From contig CAMPET010000122.1 in the NCBI GenBank assembly GCA_946803715.1, positions 28,306 through 92,305 of the forward strand: 64,000 nt of DNA. Direction: 5' to 3'. This stretch comes from Beroe ovata (Eukaryota > Ctenophora > Nuda > Beroida > Beroidae). Under the pieces are notes generated by a model, which saw only the letters and a program-made list of their open reading frames with translations, searched no databases and was not told the DNA's origin. The position numbers and the translations under genes are program-made. Shown here piece by piece: positions 1 through 12,300 of this stretch (positions within the stretch are counted from its first letter, which is position 1; every line of letters starts with the position of its first letter).

Positions 1-1
1 A

Positions 2-4
<3 letters not shown>

Positions 5-38
<34 letters not shown>
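5..38. repeat. (CA)n microsatellite
   Basis: Pure CA dinucleotide run at the left edge of the window. It continues to the first bases, so its true length is unknown. Confidence 0.95.
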
Positions 39-40
<2 letters not shown>

Positions 41-621
41 CCAGCGTGACACATTATGCAAATTATTATGTGAATTTTGTTATTAATCGTCAGGTATTCG
101 GTATTTTATGGAGGATCGCGCGTTATAGTAGCTGTGATCACTGGGCCATGTGAATTTACTAACTTACTAAGTGCCGGCTTGGATTCCGTTATATATTGAG
201 TTCTCTCCAAATTATAATACTCAACATCAATTCCTATTTTATCAACATACTAAGTATAACTTGATATAGAGCTTCGCATACATTGGCGGGTTCAACCTAG
301 GAACTCAACAGAGAAGCTGCACGACGCACAGTTGTATCGTTTTATACTCGGACTTTCAGTGACATAAAGCAAATTCTCGGGCGTCTATAATAGAGGAATT
401 AACAGTGTCTAGAACATTAAGTAGTTACAATATGAGTCATTTACAAACGAGTCAATTACAGAGGGCTTGCTGAGTTGTCACTGTCAATTAAACTAGAGCA
501 AGACGGAATGTTAGAAGTTTGTCTCACTAGCGAGAAGCAGGAGATAACAAGGGAATGGTATTCAGTATCCAGATCAGTAAGTAGGTGTCTCGGCCGCCTA
601 ATTTTCGGGTTTGATATCTGT

Positions 622-732
622 GCTGAAATAGACAACGTCATAGAGAATTGCCTGATAAGCTGAAATAGACAACGTCATAGAGAGTTGTCTGATAAGCTGA
701 AATAAACTACGACATAGAGAATCGCCCGATAA
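622..732. repeat. 37-bp tandem repeat, three copies
   Basis: Three consecutive copies starting GCTGAAATA..AACGTCATAGAG and ending CTGATAA or CGATAA (622-658, 659-695, 696-732). The third copy has diverged. No coding function is seen. Confidence 0.8.
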
Positions 733-837
733 TCTGGTTTCAGTTATGTTGGGTTGTGTCGAGAAATGATCAAAAGCAACTTTGAACTTATCTGTAAGAC
801 GTCATGGTAGGTATCATCAGTAGGAATTGAGTAGGAA

Positions 838-1040
838 TGCTCAATATTATCCCGTATTATACTCAATATTATCCCGTATCATACTCAATATTATCCCGTA
901 TTATACTCAATATTATCCCGTATCATACTCAATATTATCCCGTATTATACTCATTATTATCCCGTATTATACTCAATATTATCCCGTATCAAACTCAATA
1001 TTATCCCGTATTATACTCAATATCATCCCGTATCCATAAC
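838..1040. repeat. 22-bp minisatellite, about nine copies
   Basis: The unit is ACTCAATATTATCCCGTATTAT with an alternating TAT/CAT variant at its end, so part of the array reads as a 44-bp higher-order unit. The two overlapping ORFs across it are translation artefacts of the repeat. Confidence 0.9.
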
Positions 1041-2284
1041 CTGTGATACGTCTACGCTCTGATTCGCACGGCTACCGATAATATTCACATCATCATTTGG
1101 GACATCATCTCGATATATATACTCAATTATACCCTTAAACGTGATCCCCATCCCAATTGGGCGACCATCACTTGTTCTCATCACGTGTCACTGGTGTCTC
1201 ATCACGTGTCACGTCCTGTGAATTACAACTTTTAATGTGACACCATGACAACACGATCATTGGAGCAAATTCCATTAGCACTGTTCGGCACACACACGTT
1301 ATTGAGGTAATATGGCGTACCTGTGATAAACCATCGTATTAGCGAATATAAACCTGTGAGACCGTACTCATGGCGACTCCTGAATAGGGGACAGTTGAGT
1401 CATGGTGGATTTTCATGGTTCCACCTCTTTCATCGATTCACCAGTACTAGGTATTGCAACTAGGTATTGACAGTTATCTATGGTAGAAAAGGAGTCAAAT
1501 ATAGATGGATCACACCTCATCTATGATATGTACCACGTCAACACCCAGCCTTATAATTATTATTATCAATAGGTGCAATGTCACGCATCGGCTATTGATT
1601 CAATTTTGGCAAAACACTCTCCGGCAAGAGTGCTGTGTGCCAATTAATTGACACAATTAACATCAAATAAATACACACGCTTGGAGCCGATGAGTATACT
1701 GTGTTCATGACTTATATGCCACTTTTTCCATTTATATTGGTGCTATGAGCCAGCAAAATATTCAGTGACCTGCATATTCCGTATATGATATTGCATTATT
1801 TAAATCAGCATAACTTGATAAATGAAGGATTGTTGTGAATCGCCAAACGATCAAATTGTAACAATCAATCACTATCAATATCGAAATCTTCGTCCACTCG
1901 TCCAGTGAAAATCGAACGGTCCACCTGCCACTAGAGTGATATTTAATTGATCGATCATATATTTTGTGCCACAAAATATTTTCTGTTACAAAGTTGCAGA
2001 TTTGACGTGATTTTGTAAGGCGCGGCGACATTTGAATGTTGCGTTTTTGCGCGCACTAGAAACGCGCAATTCTTTAACCATGTGTGCGTGGCGCGCGATG
2101 GCCCATTTCGCGCCATTCCTTCGGTCCTTAGATGGTGACGTTCTATTCAGCGGTGAGAGTGGAGGGTTGCCATAAGATAACTTTGTGATGCACTACAGAT
2201 ATCCTTTTTTTGTTTTTATGCACGTTTCCATGTCCTTGGCCCTTTCTCATGACTTATCTCCCCTTCAAACTCGATAACTTTCAG

Positions 2285-2742
2285 CAAATCTACTCAAGAA
2301 TAGTGAGGATTTGTAAAAGTGACAGGGGAGGGAATCTGTTCTTCCTGAATATCTTCATCACATTTGTAAAGGCAAGGATATATTGCTCTTACACGAGACC
2401 AGGCCAATCACCGTATGATTTCAATGAGATCGGTGGGTAATATGATTCGCGAACTTACGTTTTTACACGTGTTTATGCGAATCATTGCGAATTATTGCTC
2501 ATTTATAATGTTCCCAATGTTACCATGGGAATTTCTTCCATTCGTTCTGCACTCTCTTTTATGGACCCTTAATAACCAACTTCATCCTCTTTTCAGGCGG
2601 TGCTTACTTTCTCGATGGTGTACTGTACGGGATTTTCTCTGGTCCCACAAGTGTTATCGAGACGGGCTCTGTTCTTTGTAAATTTGACATGGACGATATT
2701 GTACGAGTATTCGAAGGGAAGGCTAAATATTTTGACAGAGGT

Positions 2743-2784
<42 letters not shown>

Positions 2785-5700
2785 TTGAGAGGGCGAGTGT
2801 TTTTTTACGAGGTTGATAAGGGGAGAAAATGCCAAGTGGATGGATACGGCCATACTCGGTTGAATGCACCNAGTCAGAAGAATTCGACATACCACCAGAT
2901 AATGTCCTCCGCAATATCATCATCCGACCCTCTGTATTACAGGTAAGTTGCACTCATGGTGACTCAAGTGATCTCCCACTATATCATTGTTCAAACACAA
3001 TGAAACTTGAGTTCGTGATTTCGCTGTTCGTGACTTCGCTGTACTCAATACAATGAACTTTTTATGGAGTTTCATCATAGTAGTGAGTGTGCACACATCT
3101 TTCAGTTCGAAGCAGATGAAAATACTGACGGTTCATAAGATAGTGATATCTAATGAAACGAGCTTCATAGCTAATGCTGGGGTAGATGGAGGGAAACTGG
3201 TCCGTATAGGATTCCAGGTAAAAATGATATCTCTAGCAATATACTATACTAGGTTTATTAACTGAGACCATATTCAAAATCAATCAGTATCTAGCAATAT
3301 GCTAGGTGATTAAATGTACTCAGCCACTTTGAATTTCCGACCCGAAATTAGAGACGTATTAGCTACGAATGGCGAACCCTTCTATTGTTATTCCCTCGGT
3401 ACTGACTGATCAATCAGTTTCAGTTATGCGACTAATAATCAGCGATCCGATCCTTCAGTTACTATAGTTCCTCATTGCCAGGACGGAGAATTACTTATTC
3501 TATCATTATCACACAAACCCGCCGCTCAGTCAGGAAACGCGGATGTAGTCCGTCATCGGACATTCACCCTGTCCCACCACCCTGGTCCTGTACGTGGCCT
3601 GACAACGTCCACCACTGACACCCGGACATACCTCATGTCTGACACGTGGGTCGGGTACATTCCTCTACAGTTACCGTGCACCTACCACACTACCTGCCAA
3701 TCATGCCAGGTATTAGTCGGTACTTACTACTCTACCACTGTGAACATTGAACAGCATCATATTGCCTCACACTGTGAGTGTAACTGTACTGGAAGTGCAT
3801 GACAGTAGACAACGGCAGAGTACATTATAGTGTGCACTGCAATTTCCACTTCATTTTCTCCCTACCCATATCAAAATATCCCCATGCTCATACCAATATC
3901 TCCCCATTCTCATACCAATATCTCCCCATTCTCATACCGATATCTCCCCATTCTCATACCGATATCTCCCCATTCTCATACCGATATCTCCCCATTCTCC
4001 AGACGGCATTTCCTTATTGCGGGTGGTGCAAGCACGCCTCGGGAACAGATCGCACGTGCACAACAGCTGCCGAATGTACCGGCAGTGGAGATGACTCGTC
4101 GTGGCTGTCACCGTACCGGTCATGCCCAGCACTCGCCACCTTCAAAACAAAGCCGTCCAACAAGACCGTGACTCTGACTGAGTCTAAACCCGTGTCCCTC
4201 GTCCAGTTTGAGTGTGAGAGCTGGGAATTTGTAACTCCCTCGTGGACGAAATTCAGGTAATAATATGACTGAGTCCTATCATCACATACAGCTGAATGAT
4301 GCAGTTGCTTGCATCATGCACATTGGGCATATTACGTCATGCCAACATCATGTTGGGCGTTGCTCATCATGAGTGATGAGAGAGAGCAACTCTACGTAGT
4401 AAAATATTTATGATGTTTCCAAATCCCCTGCCATAGCACCATAGAAATACTCATATTCATCTTTTGTATTTGACGAAAATCATTGAGCAATGCTAGCATG
4501 TGAGCGATGCTTTCATGAATATTTACTGTCGTACCCCGAGATTCGAAGCAAGCACCGCACACTTTTTCTAGGAGTCAGATCCCGAGTTCAGCGACGATCA
4601 AAAACAGTGGGAAAACACTTATTTTAAAAGTGGATAGCTACCTCGATGCTGGATCTTATACTTGTAGTTTGAAGGTAAGTAGTCTCAGCACCTACTTAGC
4701 TGCATGAATCTGGCCGTGACACATCATTTCGATCAGTTTCTGGTGTCTCAGTTGTGTCTCAGGTGTGTCGTCGAGTGTCGACATTCGCGCGTACAACCCA
4801 ATATTCAATCATCATACACAAAGAACCTTATGACTTATCTTAGTATCAAGCCTTCGATAAGAAAAGTCTTCACTTTCTCAGTAGAGACTCGCTGAGTATT
4901 GAAAGAGTAATTACTTTATGACGTCTTCACGTGTTACTTTATGATATGGGTAATAAGTGGAGGCTGTGAAGTATTACTCGGATGAAAATGTGAAGCAATT
5001 TATTGAGTGATTATATGGTTATTTATGTGCTCAGTAAAAGATGTTGAGTGAGGTGTTGCTTCTACTTCTTTTGTTCGTTTCACAAAAGTAGAATCGAGTC
5101 ACTCATCAATTTATAATAGGGTGCGGGGAGAGGGCATGCTATTACATTCAAACTCATCAAGAACTTGCTTTTAATTAGAATCGATGCGCGATGCACAATT
5201 GCAATTCGATCTTGATATTCAGCTGGGAGAATGGTTCTCGAAACTGATCCGGTCCCATTATTGGATGTCGCGAAGTATATCATTTATGGGGACCCAATTG
5301 CATCTATTTGCTCATAGAGCGCATTCGGGAAGAATATTTTGATTGATTGAAACAATTTCGGCTCCACTTCAATCATACCTTAGGTATTACCTTCTATCAA
5401 CTATAGATCACTAGATTTATCGCTATATTAATCAATAATCATACCTACTACCATTTCCAGGGCGAAGCAGGGAATGTCCAATCATCTGCTACTCTAACTG
5501 TCCTCGTCAGTCCGTCATTTGTCCAACTATCGCCCACCAACGTTACGGTACCTAAAGGTGGGCTCAATGCAATTGTTATTATGGGCGGGGGCTGTTATTG
5601 TCTCTGTATAATTTATCAAATGTTTACTGCTGTAAGGGGAGCTGAAGCACGTCCCAAATGGATTGATATAGAAAAGATACGGCTTAGATTTCGGACCAGT

Positions 5701-8700
5701 GGTAAGTTGTAAGTGGTAAGAGATATGATCCTCACTCCCGTACTCTGTAGGCGAGGATGTGTCGTTGACGTGTGTATCAGAGGGGAACCCTAAACCTAAA
5801 GTCACGTGGAAACTGAAGAGCGGAGAACAACTGCCTGGATCAGCAAGAACTGACCCACTGACAGGTATTATAGACTGAAAGAATCGATGATCTCCTTCAG
5901 TGGTTCCAGGGTCAACTTTTTCTTGAAATCCCATGTTTTGCTATGACAATATAGTTGATTGCGAACGAAACGGATCATAGGATTGCGAGGATACCTACAC
6001 AGTACACACTAACTTCTCCCTCACAGGGGAGTTGAAGCTGATCAGAATAGTTGCCGCTGACGAAGGGAGGTACTTCTGTGAGGTGGACAACGGGGTCGGA
6101 CCCCCTAAGAGAAGTCATGACATTGTGGTCGGCGTTACAGGTCTGTATGATGTTCTTACTATACGTTTTGTATCGATACGAGAGTGTGGTCGTACCATGT
6201 CATGGACATTTCATGTTTTCACAGCGATTCATAGGAAATGTAGATAGGCTGCCCTTTGTGGAAGTGCAGCACTTCTTATGATCAATGGCCAGCATAATCC
6301 TACTTCCTTCAGATGACGACCCCATTGATCCGGATAGCGACGCCACTTCAGTCGAAATTCCGCAACCGTTCGATTACAAGAAAATCATCATTATTATCGG
6401 CTGCGGGCTGATTTTGGTGTTTGCGGTGGCAGGAATCATACACTGCTTCGTGAAGAAGAGGAAACGCAAAAAGGTGAGACCACGTCATGAATCATGATAG
6501 CACTTCCGACAGTTAATGTGACAGCTACATGTGAGAATACCATATGACAGACGTTGCCGGAGTGGTGACACAGTTTTGACAGTTGTTTGGTTTATATCAT
6601 GACAGTTGTCATATCACTGCTGGCACAATTATATATCTGACGCAGCTGATAGCTGTTCGAATCATACTGTCTCCGTTCTAGGCTGCGCTAGTCCCGGGAG
6701 GAATGTATCCCCTGACGTACCAGGAGCAGATGTATGGGGACATACCCCCTCACACACCCTCCTCTGCCATCACACCTCAGTATATGGAGGAACAGGTCAG
6801 TTGTAACTCAGATATACTGGTGGAGTAGGCACTGGTGAAGTAGGCACTGGTGTCACTGCTAGGTGTTACAGTGGAATGCTGGTGTTATTAGGCATGGTCG
6901 CGACGGGAATAGTTACACAGACATTATTGAAATTAGCACTCCTATAATTAGGGATTTTGAAATCAAATCATGCAAGGAATCTCGTGTTATTCCTAGATCA
7001 AACTTTAGAGTTAAGTAGTGTTTCGAGTGGAAAATAGGTATAATACAATCAACATAACTCAACATAAACGGTGGTTGAAATGTAGGCTCTCTTGTTCCCA
7101 GAACCCTGGATACCGAGGTGGCTTCACGGAGAGGCCACTATTTAGCCGATACAGCAGAGCCAAGGTAGTGCAGGATAATGAGCTATAGCATGTGTGATTT
7201 TAGTGAAGCGCTCACCGCAATACTTGATACATCACTATCTCACTATTTTCCGAGTTTCTTCTAGCTGTGGGGTTATTATTTACTGATAGAATATATGCGA
7301 CGCTTGTTTATCATTCATGTTTGTCATGCTCTGATCAACCATCTGCTATTCCCTTTCGAGCCATTATTATTAATGAGCTGTAAGTGAGTGTGATATTGTG
7401 TGTACACGGCAAGTGCAGTGTTTAAATGTGTTTACACTGTACATTTTACACCGTCCCGTGTACAGTACTACAGTGTACACTATAAGATGTATTATGTACA
7501 GTGTAAGTAGTCTGTAAAGTGTCGTTAATCCAGCTTTTAGAGATATCAACTTTTTGTGTAATCACACTCTTAAAACTGTTATGTAGTGATTTTGAGTTTG
7601 ACACTTTTTTCCCTTCAAAAACCTTGTAAACACCCATTTACACCCATTAACACCCAAAAAACCGTGTAAACACCATGAACTGACGAATTTTCTCCACTTC
7701 AGATCCATTTTGACTGGAATCAGCAACAGCTACTGAACCAGCACATTTTCAACCAGCAGATGTTGGCTGCCCAGATGGGCTCCGTGGCCGCTGTAGGCAG
7801 CCCCGGGGCCACCTACCTTCTCCCTCAATCTGGGAGCATGACAACCAGCTCCCAGGAGGAGCCCCCGCCTGCCTACCAGGCGGAAATAGGTGAGTTAACC
7901 GGGCCCGTACATGTGGTAAATAAGTCACCCCATACACGGATGCTTTGAGTGGTGGGTGGTTGGCGGCTTCATGGCCGACGGCCGCGTTGTTATCATAATA
8001 GCAACCATGATGATGTGATAGATATATCTAGATGGAGTTCTGTCAATCTTTAGCTTTGTGTGTGAGTGAAGTAATTGGAGAGTGAAGAAAGTATAGTGAG
8101 AGTTGAATGGGGAAGTTCTGAGTGACTGAGCGAGGGAATAGCATGCCCTGTATGCCTGGCTGCATTCATTGTCCGAAATGAACAATGCCTCATTGTCAAT
8201 AATCGTCATGGTGCCCCAATTGACGCATTATACCCGATTCCATCTATAGAACTGATATTTCGTTGGGCAGGAAAGAATTATCCTATTAACTCCACACAAA
8301 AGGTTTCTGTGGGGTTCATGAAAAAGAATCTATACTCTAGCTATGAATACGGGGCATGCAGCCTCAAACGAAGCCTCGGTAGAACAGCGAATTAATGACA
8401 TGGATTCCATGTTTCCTATTCCTGGAAATCCGTATTCCGTATTCTATTTCTTAGAAACCTAGAAGTTCAGAACACATGAGTAGGCTTCTTTATTCTTTAA
8501 GTACAATCTTATAAAAAGTTCCGTTCATCAAGAACAATCATGTGACTCAGTGAGGCAATATTATTGAGGGGTGGAGTTGCGACAACGCGGATAGGTCTAT
8601 TCTGACATGAAAATATATTTTCAGAGCTACACCAGCCGCCTGCGAGTCACCAGGGCGTACTGCAGCGCCTCCTGCCACACAGAGAAGCCGCCGCCGCTGC

Positions 8701-9386
8701 ACAACATCCACAGCAACACTTCTTCACACCCGTGCAAAACTCGCCAGGCTACTCCATGACCACAAGTGTTGAGAGTCAGGCCGGTTGCTCCGGGTCAAGG
8801 GGCAGTGAAAATGAATACGATGTCACGGAGAATAGTCGAGCGCCCCTCGTACCGCCTCACGCCACAGTTCGGGGCGCGGACTCGCCACCTCCCGCCGGAA
8901 CGAGAGGTCCGACGCCGCCGCCCCGCTCTGACGTACGAGCAAAGACAAACACGTAAGTCAAGTAATCAAGTATATAATGGTGGATTTACATCAGGATTTC
9001 TATTGCATGCGGTGATCAATATGATGATTTGGCACTGATTGCTCCATGAAAAAGCACTAATTTCACTGATTCTCACTTTCAGAGTAGAGACTATTCTTCA
9101 TCCTCCTGACCAGGAAGACAGTTCCTCATCTCGACTGACGGATGTCACTCCACTCCTCTCTGAACCACCCCCTTCCCCCCCACCAGAGCCCCCCGGACCT
9201 GACCCACATGTGGCGGGCGGTTGCGGAGTGGGTGTTGCCGATACCGAAAGCCTGCACGAGTATGAGCGAATAGGACTCCTGAACAATAGCGTGTGTAACG
9301 CAGCACAGCTGCAGGCCACGTCTTGCCATCAACAAGCACCGGAAACGGACAATTCCAGCAGGGGGAGTAGCTTGATGCAAACGTGA
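2285..9386 (+). CDS. transmembrane semaphorin (Sema-PSI-Ig-Ig-TM), 5' part missing
   Basis: Cell-surface guidance or adhesion ligand of the semaphorin family; plexins are the usual partners. Exons: 2285-2432, 2597-2740, 2798-2942, 3106-3217, 3482-3709, 4003-4256, 4572-4674, 5461-5557, 5751-5864, 6027-6140, 6313-6473, 6682-6795, 7703-7889, 8625-8952, 9083-9386. Phases join without a break to a TGA. The first exon has the Sema signature RIVRICKSDRGG..FLKAR-like, a Cys and YDFNEIGG; the next has LYGIFSG and GSVLCKFDMDDI. The exon at 4003 opens with the PSI core PYCGWC. Two Ig folds follow, with Cys pairs FEC/YTC and LTC/YFC, then a transmembrane helix at 6373-6453 and a basic stop-transfer run KKRKRKK. 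The roughly 310-residue tail is rich in Pro, Gln and Ser and has a PPPAY motif. The N-terminus was not found. One N lies in exon 3. A plexin is unlikely because Ig folds, not IPT repeats, follow PSI. Confidence 0.85.
2743..2780. repeat. (GT)n microsatellite in semaphorin intron
   Basis: TG dinucleotide run that begins right at the 5' splice site of the exon ending at 2740, so the donor (GTATTGTGTG) merges into the repeat. The next acceptor is only about 20 bases beyond the repeat. Confidence 0.9.
3264..3470. repeat. diverged partial copy of the 11.4-kb inverted-repeat element
   Basis: GAGACCATATTCAAAATC at 3264 onward, and a block near 3405-3460 with GATCCGATCCTTCAGTTA, match the right end and right flank of the foldback element at 11.4-11.74 kb, with gaps. 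It lies in a semaphorin intron. Confidence 0.5.
3879..4002. repeat. 22-bp pyrimidine-rich minisatellite ending in a splice acceptor
   Basis: Five to six copies of CCCCATTCTCATACCAATATCT or its CGATATCT variant. The last partial copy reads CCCCATTCTCCAG and is the acceptor of the PSI exon. Confidence 0.9.
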
Positions 9387-12300
9387 GCTGCGGCGCGCGC
9401 GATCATTTTGCACGTGTCACTAAGAGCAACGCGTGCCCATTCATGGCGTCATCATATGTTTTGTACAGCTCACCTCGAATCAGTGAATTGTGTTAGTCAC
9501 ACAGTCACGTGCCTCCTTATGTCACACGTGTTGGTTATACAATATACATAAACATTATCTAAGTTACGTTCAAACTATTTTTTATTGATTTGAAGTTTTT
9601 TTTTAAATTAAGCAATTTAAACTCGAAGTCATCGTCAGCACATTTATTCTTATCACTATCAGAGACTCGGAATTATTGATTGATTTACCCACTATAATAT
9701 TCATATCAATATCATCATGTTTCCCATACGAACCATGGTGCATCGAGGTTTTTCGTCATTTACCCCAGTCACACAGATCATTGAAAAACAAATTATTGGT
9801 TCTGATATCTTTAATAGCAGGTTTCTCATGTCCATTATAGCATTATGTATGGCCATCAAACATTCATGATATTGAGCTATTTAGTTCACTCAGTTAATGC
9901 GTACAAGTACAAAGCTTTTGCGAGAAAATATTATATCTGGTCGGGGCTGAAAGTTCGAAATATTTAAGTTAAATCAATTTTGCATGAAGGAGCGGTCGAC
10001 CGACACATCTTCAGGAGGTGAAACCGTAGCCACTAGTTTTGGAGAGGCAAAATGAAGCTTTCTAATTGTACCAGGGCTATAATTATATAAGTTCTGCTGA
10101 CAAAATAGCACAGTGGTCGGAAAGGACACGCCCCAAATGCGCAACTTATGAATGAAGAATGCTTTGTCGAAATTTAGCTATTGAAAATTCACGTTAATGT
10201 TGAATATCGATTGTTCCTCAAGGATTCAGATGATTTGGCGAAAAGTCATGAAACTGCTATTATTGTGAGCAACAGCTATGCACTTTGCAGCTATGCACTT
10301 TGCAGTATGGAGGCTATGATTCATATGCGTTCAAAAGAGTTTTGTCTTAGAGTTAATCATCTTAATCTAGTATCAGTTCGCTAGGTATATGAAGGATTAA
10401 TCTATTACCGCTATTCAATGGTCTAGGTCACTTTGTTGTGCTTAGTGCTCGCTTCATGATTGTCAGCTTGGATTTATCCTGGGCATAATTGTGGAATTAT
10501 GATCCGCTCACGATAATGGATACTTATTCGTGGATTGTTACATGAAGTTCATGATGAACACAACATTATCACCCAACACAGAGTATTTTGAACGATCGAT
10601 TTAATGGCGCAACGGCGACTTTCATCCGATTAATTTGGAGCTGCCCTCCTCGGGATATTGAAACCATGTCTTTGATTTGATATCCGATGTTGCATTACAG
10701 TTTTGAGTAGATGAAGATTATAATAACAATGGTTTGAAGTTTCAGTGACATGTTGTTTTTTATTTCGATTTTTGTCATACCATATTTTCAACTTCTCTTA
10801 TTTTGAATCTCAATACCTTCCTCTTATTTTGTCACAATGTTCGAAATCATGCTCACCCCAATCCCAGATGGCCTGTGACCGCGCCCATATTATCGATATA
10901 TCTGAATTTCTCTATTTTTGATTTGGCACTGGGGAATATCATGGCTGAAACATTTTGACATCACTGTTAATCATAAAATTATCTGTACATGATCACGGCC
11001 ATGTTCCCAAAAATCTCCGTTACCGGTTACGTGGATCAGGATACCCTGCTTGCCTATCGATGACTACCCTACCGACACTGTGTGATGTCCCCGGCACCCT
11101 TACCAGAGTTAAGATTAAGCGCGCTGAACGAGTTGCTGCATGAACAATACCCCCAAGTTGGCGTGACTGCGTGGATCGCTCCACCTCAAGGGGGTATACT
11201 AACGTGTCGTCACGTTATCAACACCCCATTGTGCTGCTTCTTGTATTTAAATGCTTGCGCGCCCCCACAGCTCCATCACATGCGATTGTTTTGAAGCTCG
11301 CTAAAGTTCATGTCTCCAGCTTCCCTGACCGCTCATATTTGAATTTCACAATGTTTCCCCACCCCCAATTCCCACTCCCAATCAATCACCTAGTCTGATT
11401 GATAATGATTCTAAATATGGTCTCTGCAACAAAGTAAATGTAATGAAACTGAATTTTGACGACTGAATCTGGATTTTTAACAACTTGACATCGGTAATAT
11501 TTCCGGAATACTGCTCTAGTTATTTCATTTCAGGTTGAAAACGGAGTTGTATTCCGAAAATATTTCCGATGACAAGTTGTTATTAAAAAATCCAGATTCA
11601 GTTATTAAAATTCAGTTTCATTATTTTGTCGCAGAGACCACATTCAAAATCAATCAGTATCACTATCAGTTTATGCACAGTTTATGCACAGCAACTAATA
11701 AATAATGATCCGATCATTCAGTTAATCAATCAATCACCATGACAACACAAGGAAATGGCTACAAGGTCAAGAGCGTCAACACTCAGCATGATGCATTAAC
11801 TTTAGCCCCTTGGCCTTTATCATCATAAAGGGCCAATTTGCAGTGCATATGCGGTCAGCCTCTTTACCGTCGTTACTCGTTCTTTTTTACAAGCCACGCG
11901 CATCATGAAACTGCAGCTTGAGTACCCTCATAAGCTTCATGACCATATTCATCCGGCTTCATCCAAATGTGATCACTAAAAAGGTGTTATCGTGCTAATA
12001 AAGTATCTTAAAGTAGCTGCCAACTCAGTATCAAGAATTCAATTTGACAAAGGAACACTTAATATAATTGTTTACTTGAATAATTGAAGATTGAATCAGT
12101 CTGATTCTATTTCAACATTTCATTTTTAAAGATCCCCTTTTCTGTATTGATATTTTTTCATAAAATTGCTCCACCCTGACTAAAAATGGCATAAAATATA
12201 ACCACTCCTAGTTCAGTATCTATGTAATAAACCTACCGGAGATATAATTGCACATGGAGATTGGAGATCTGCCTCAAAGAGTGGCATAATAACTACGCTA

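Larger units (their letters stand above)
39..2284 (+). other. region upstream of first recognised semaphorin exon
   Basis: No exon could be recognised here. The semaphorin that follows lacks its signal peptide and the first half of its Sema domain, so those exons must lie in this stretch as short exons I failed to see, or to the left of the window. The stretch contains two tandem arrays (622-732 and 838-1040) and a CpG-rich patch at about 2040-2120. The small ORFs here are low-complexity or repeat-derived. Confidence 0.5.

Noticed and set aside
827-1046. Two overlapping plus-strand ORFs of about 70 codons
   Set aside because: They are translations of a 22-bp tandem repeat in two frames.
1762-2031. 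89-codon minus-strand ORF
   Set aside because: No domain, no splice context and no similarity recognised. The region is upstream or intronic to the semaphorin.
2829-2941. Alternative frame of the third semaphorin exon reading FDIPPDNVLRNIIIRP, resembling a semaphorin PDDVL..IR..P motif
   Set aside because: That frame meets a stop in the next exon. The other frame joins upstream and downstream exons in phase, so the resemblance is taken as chance.
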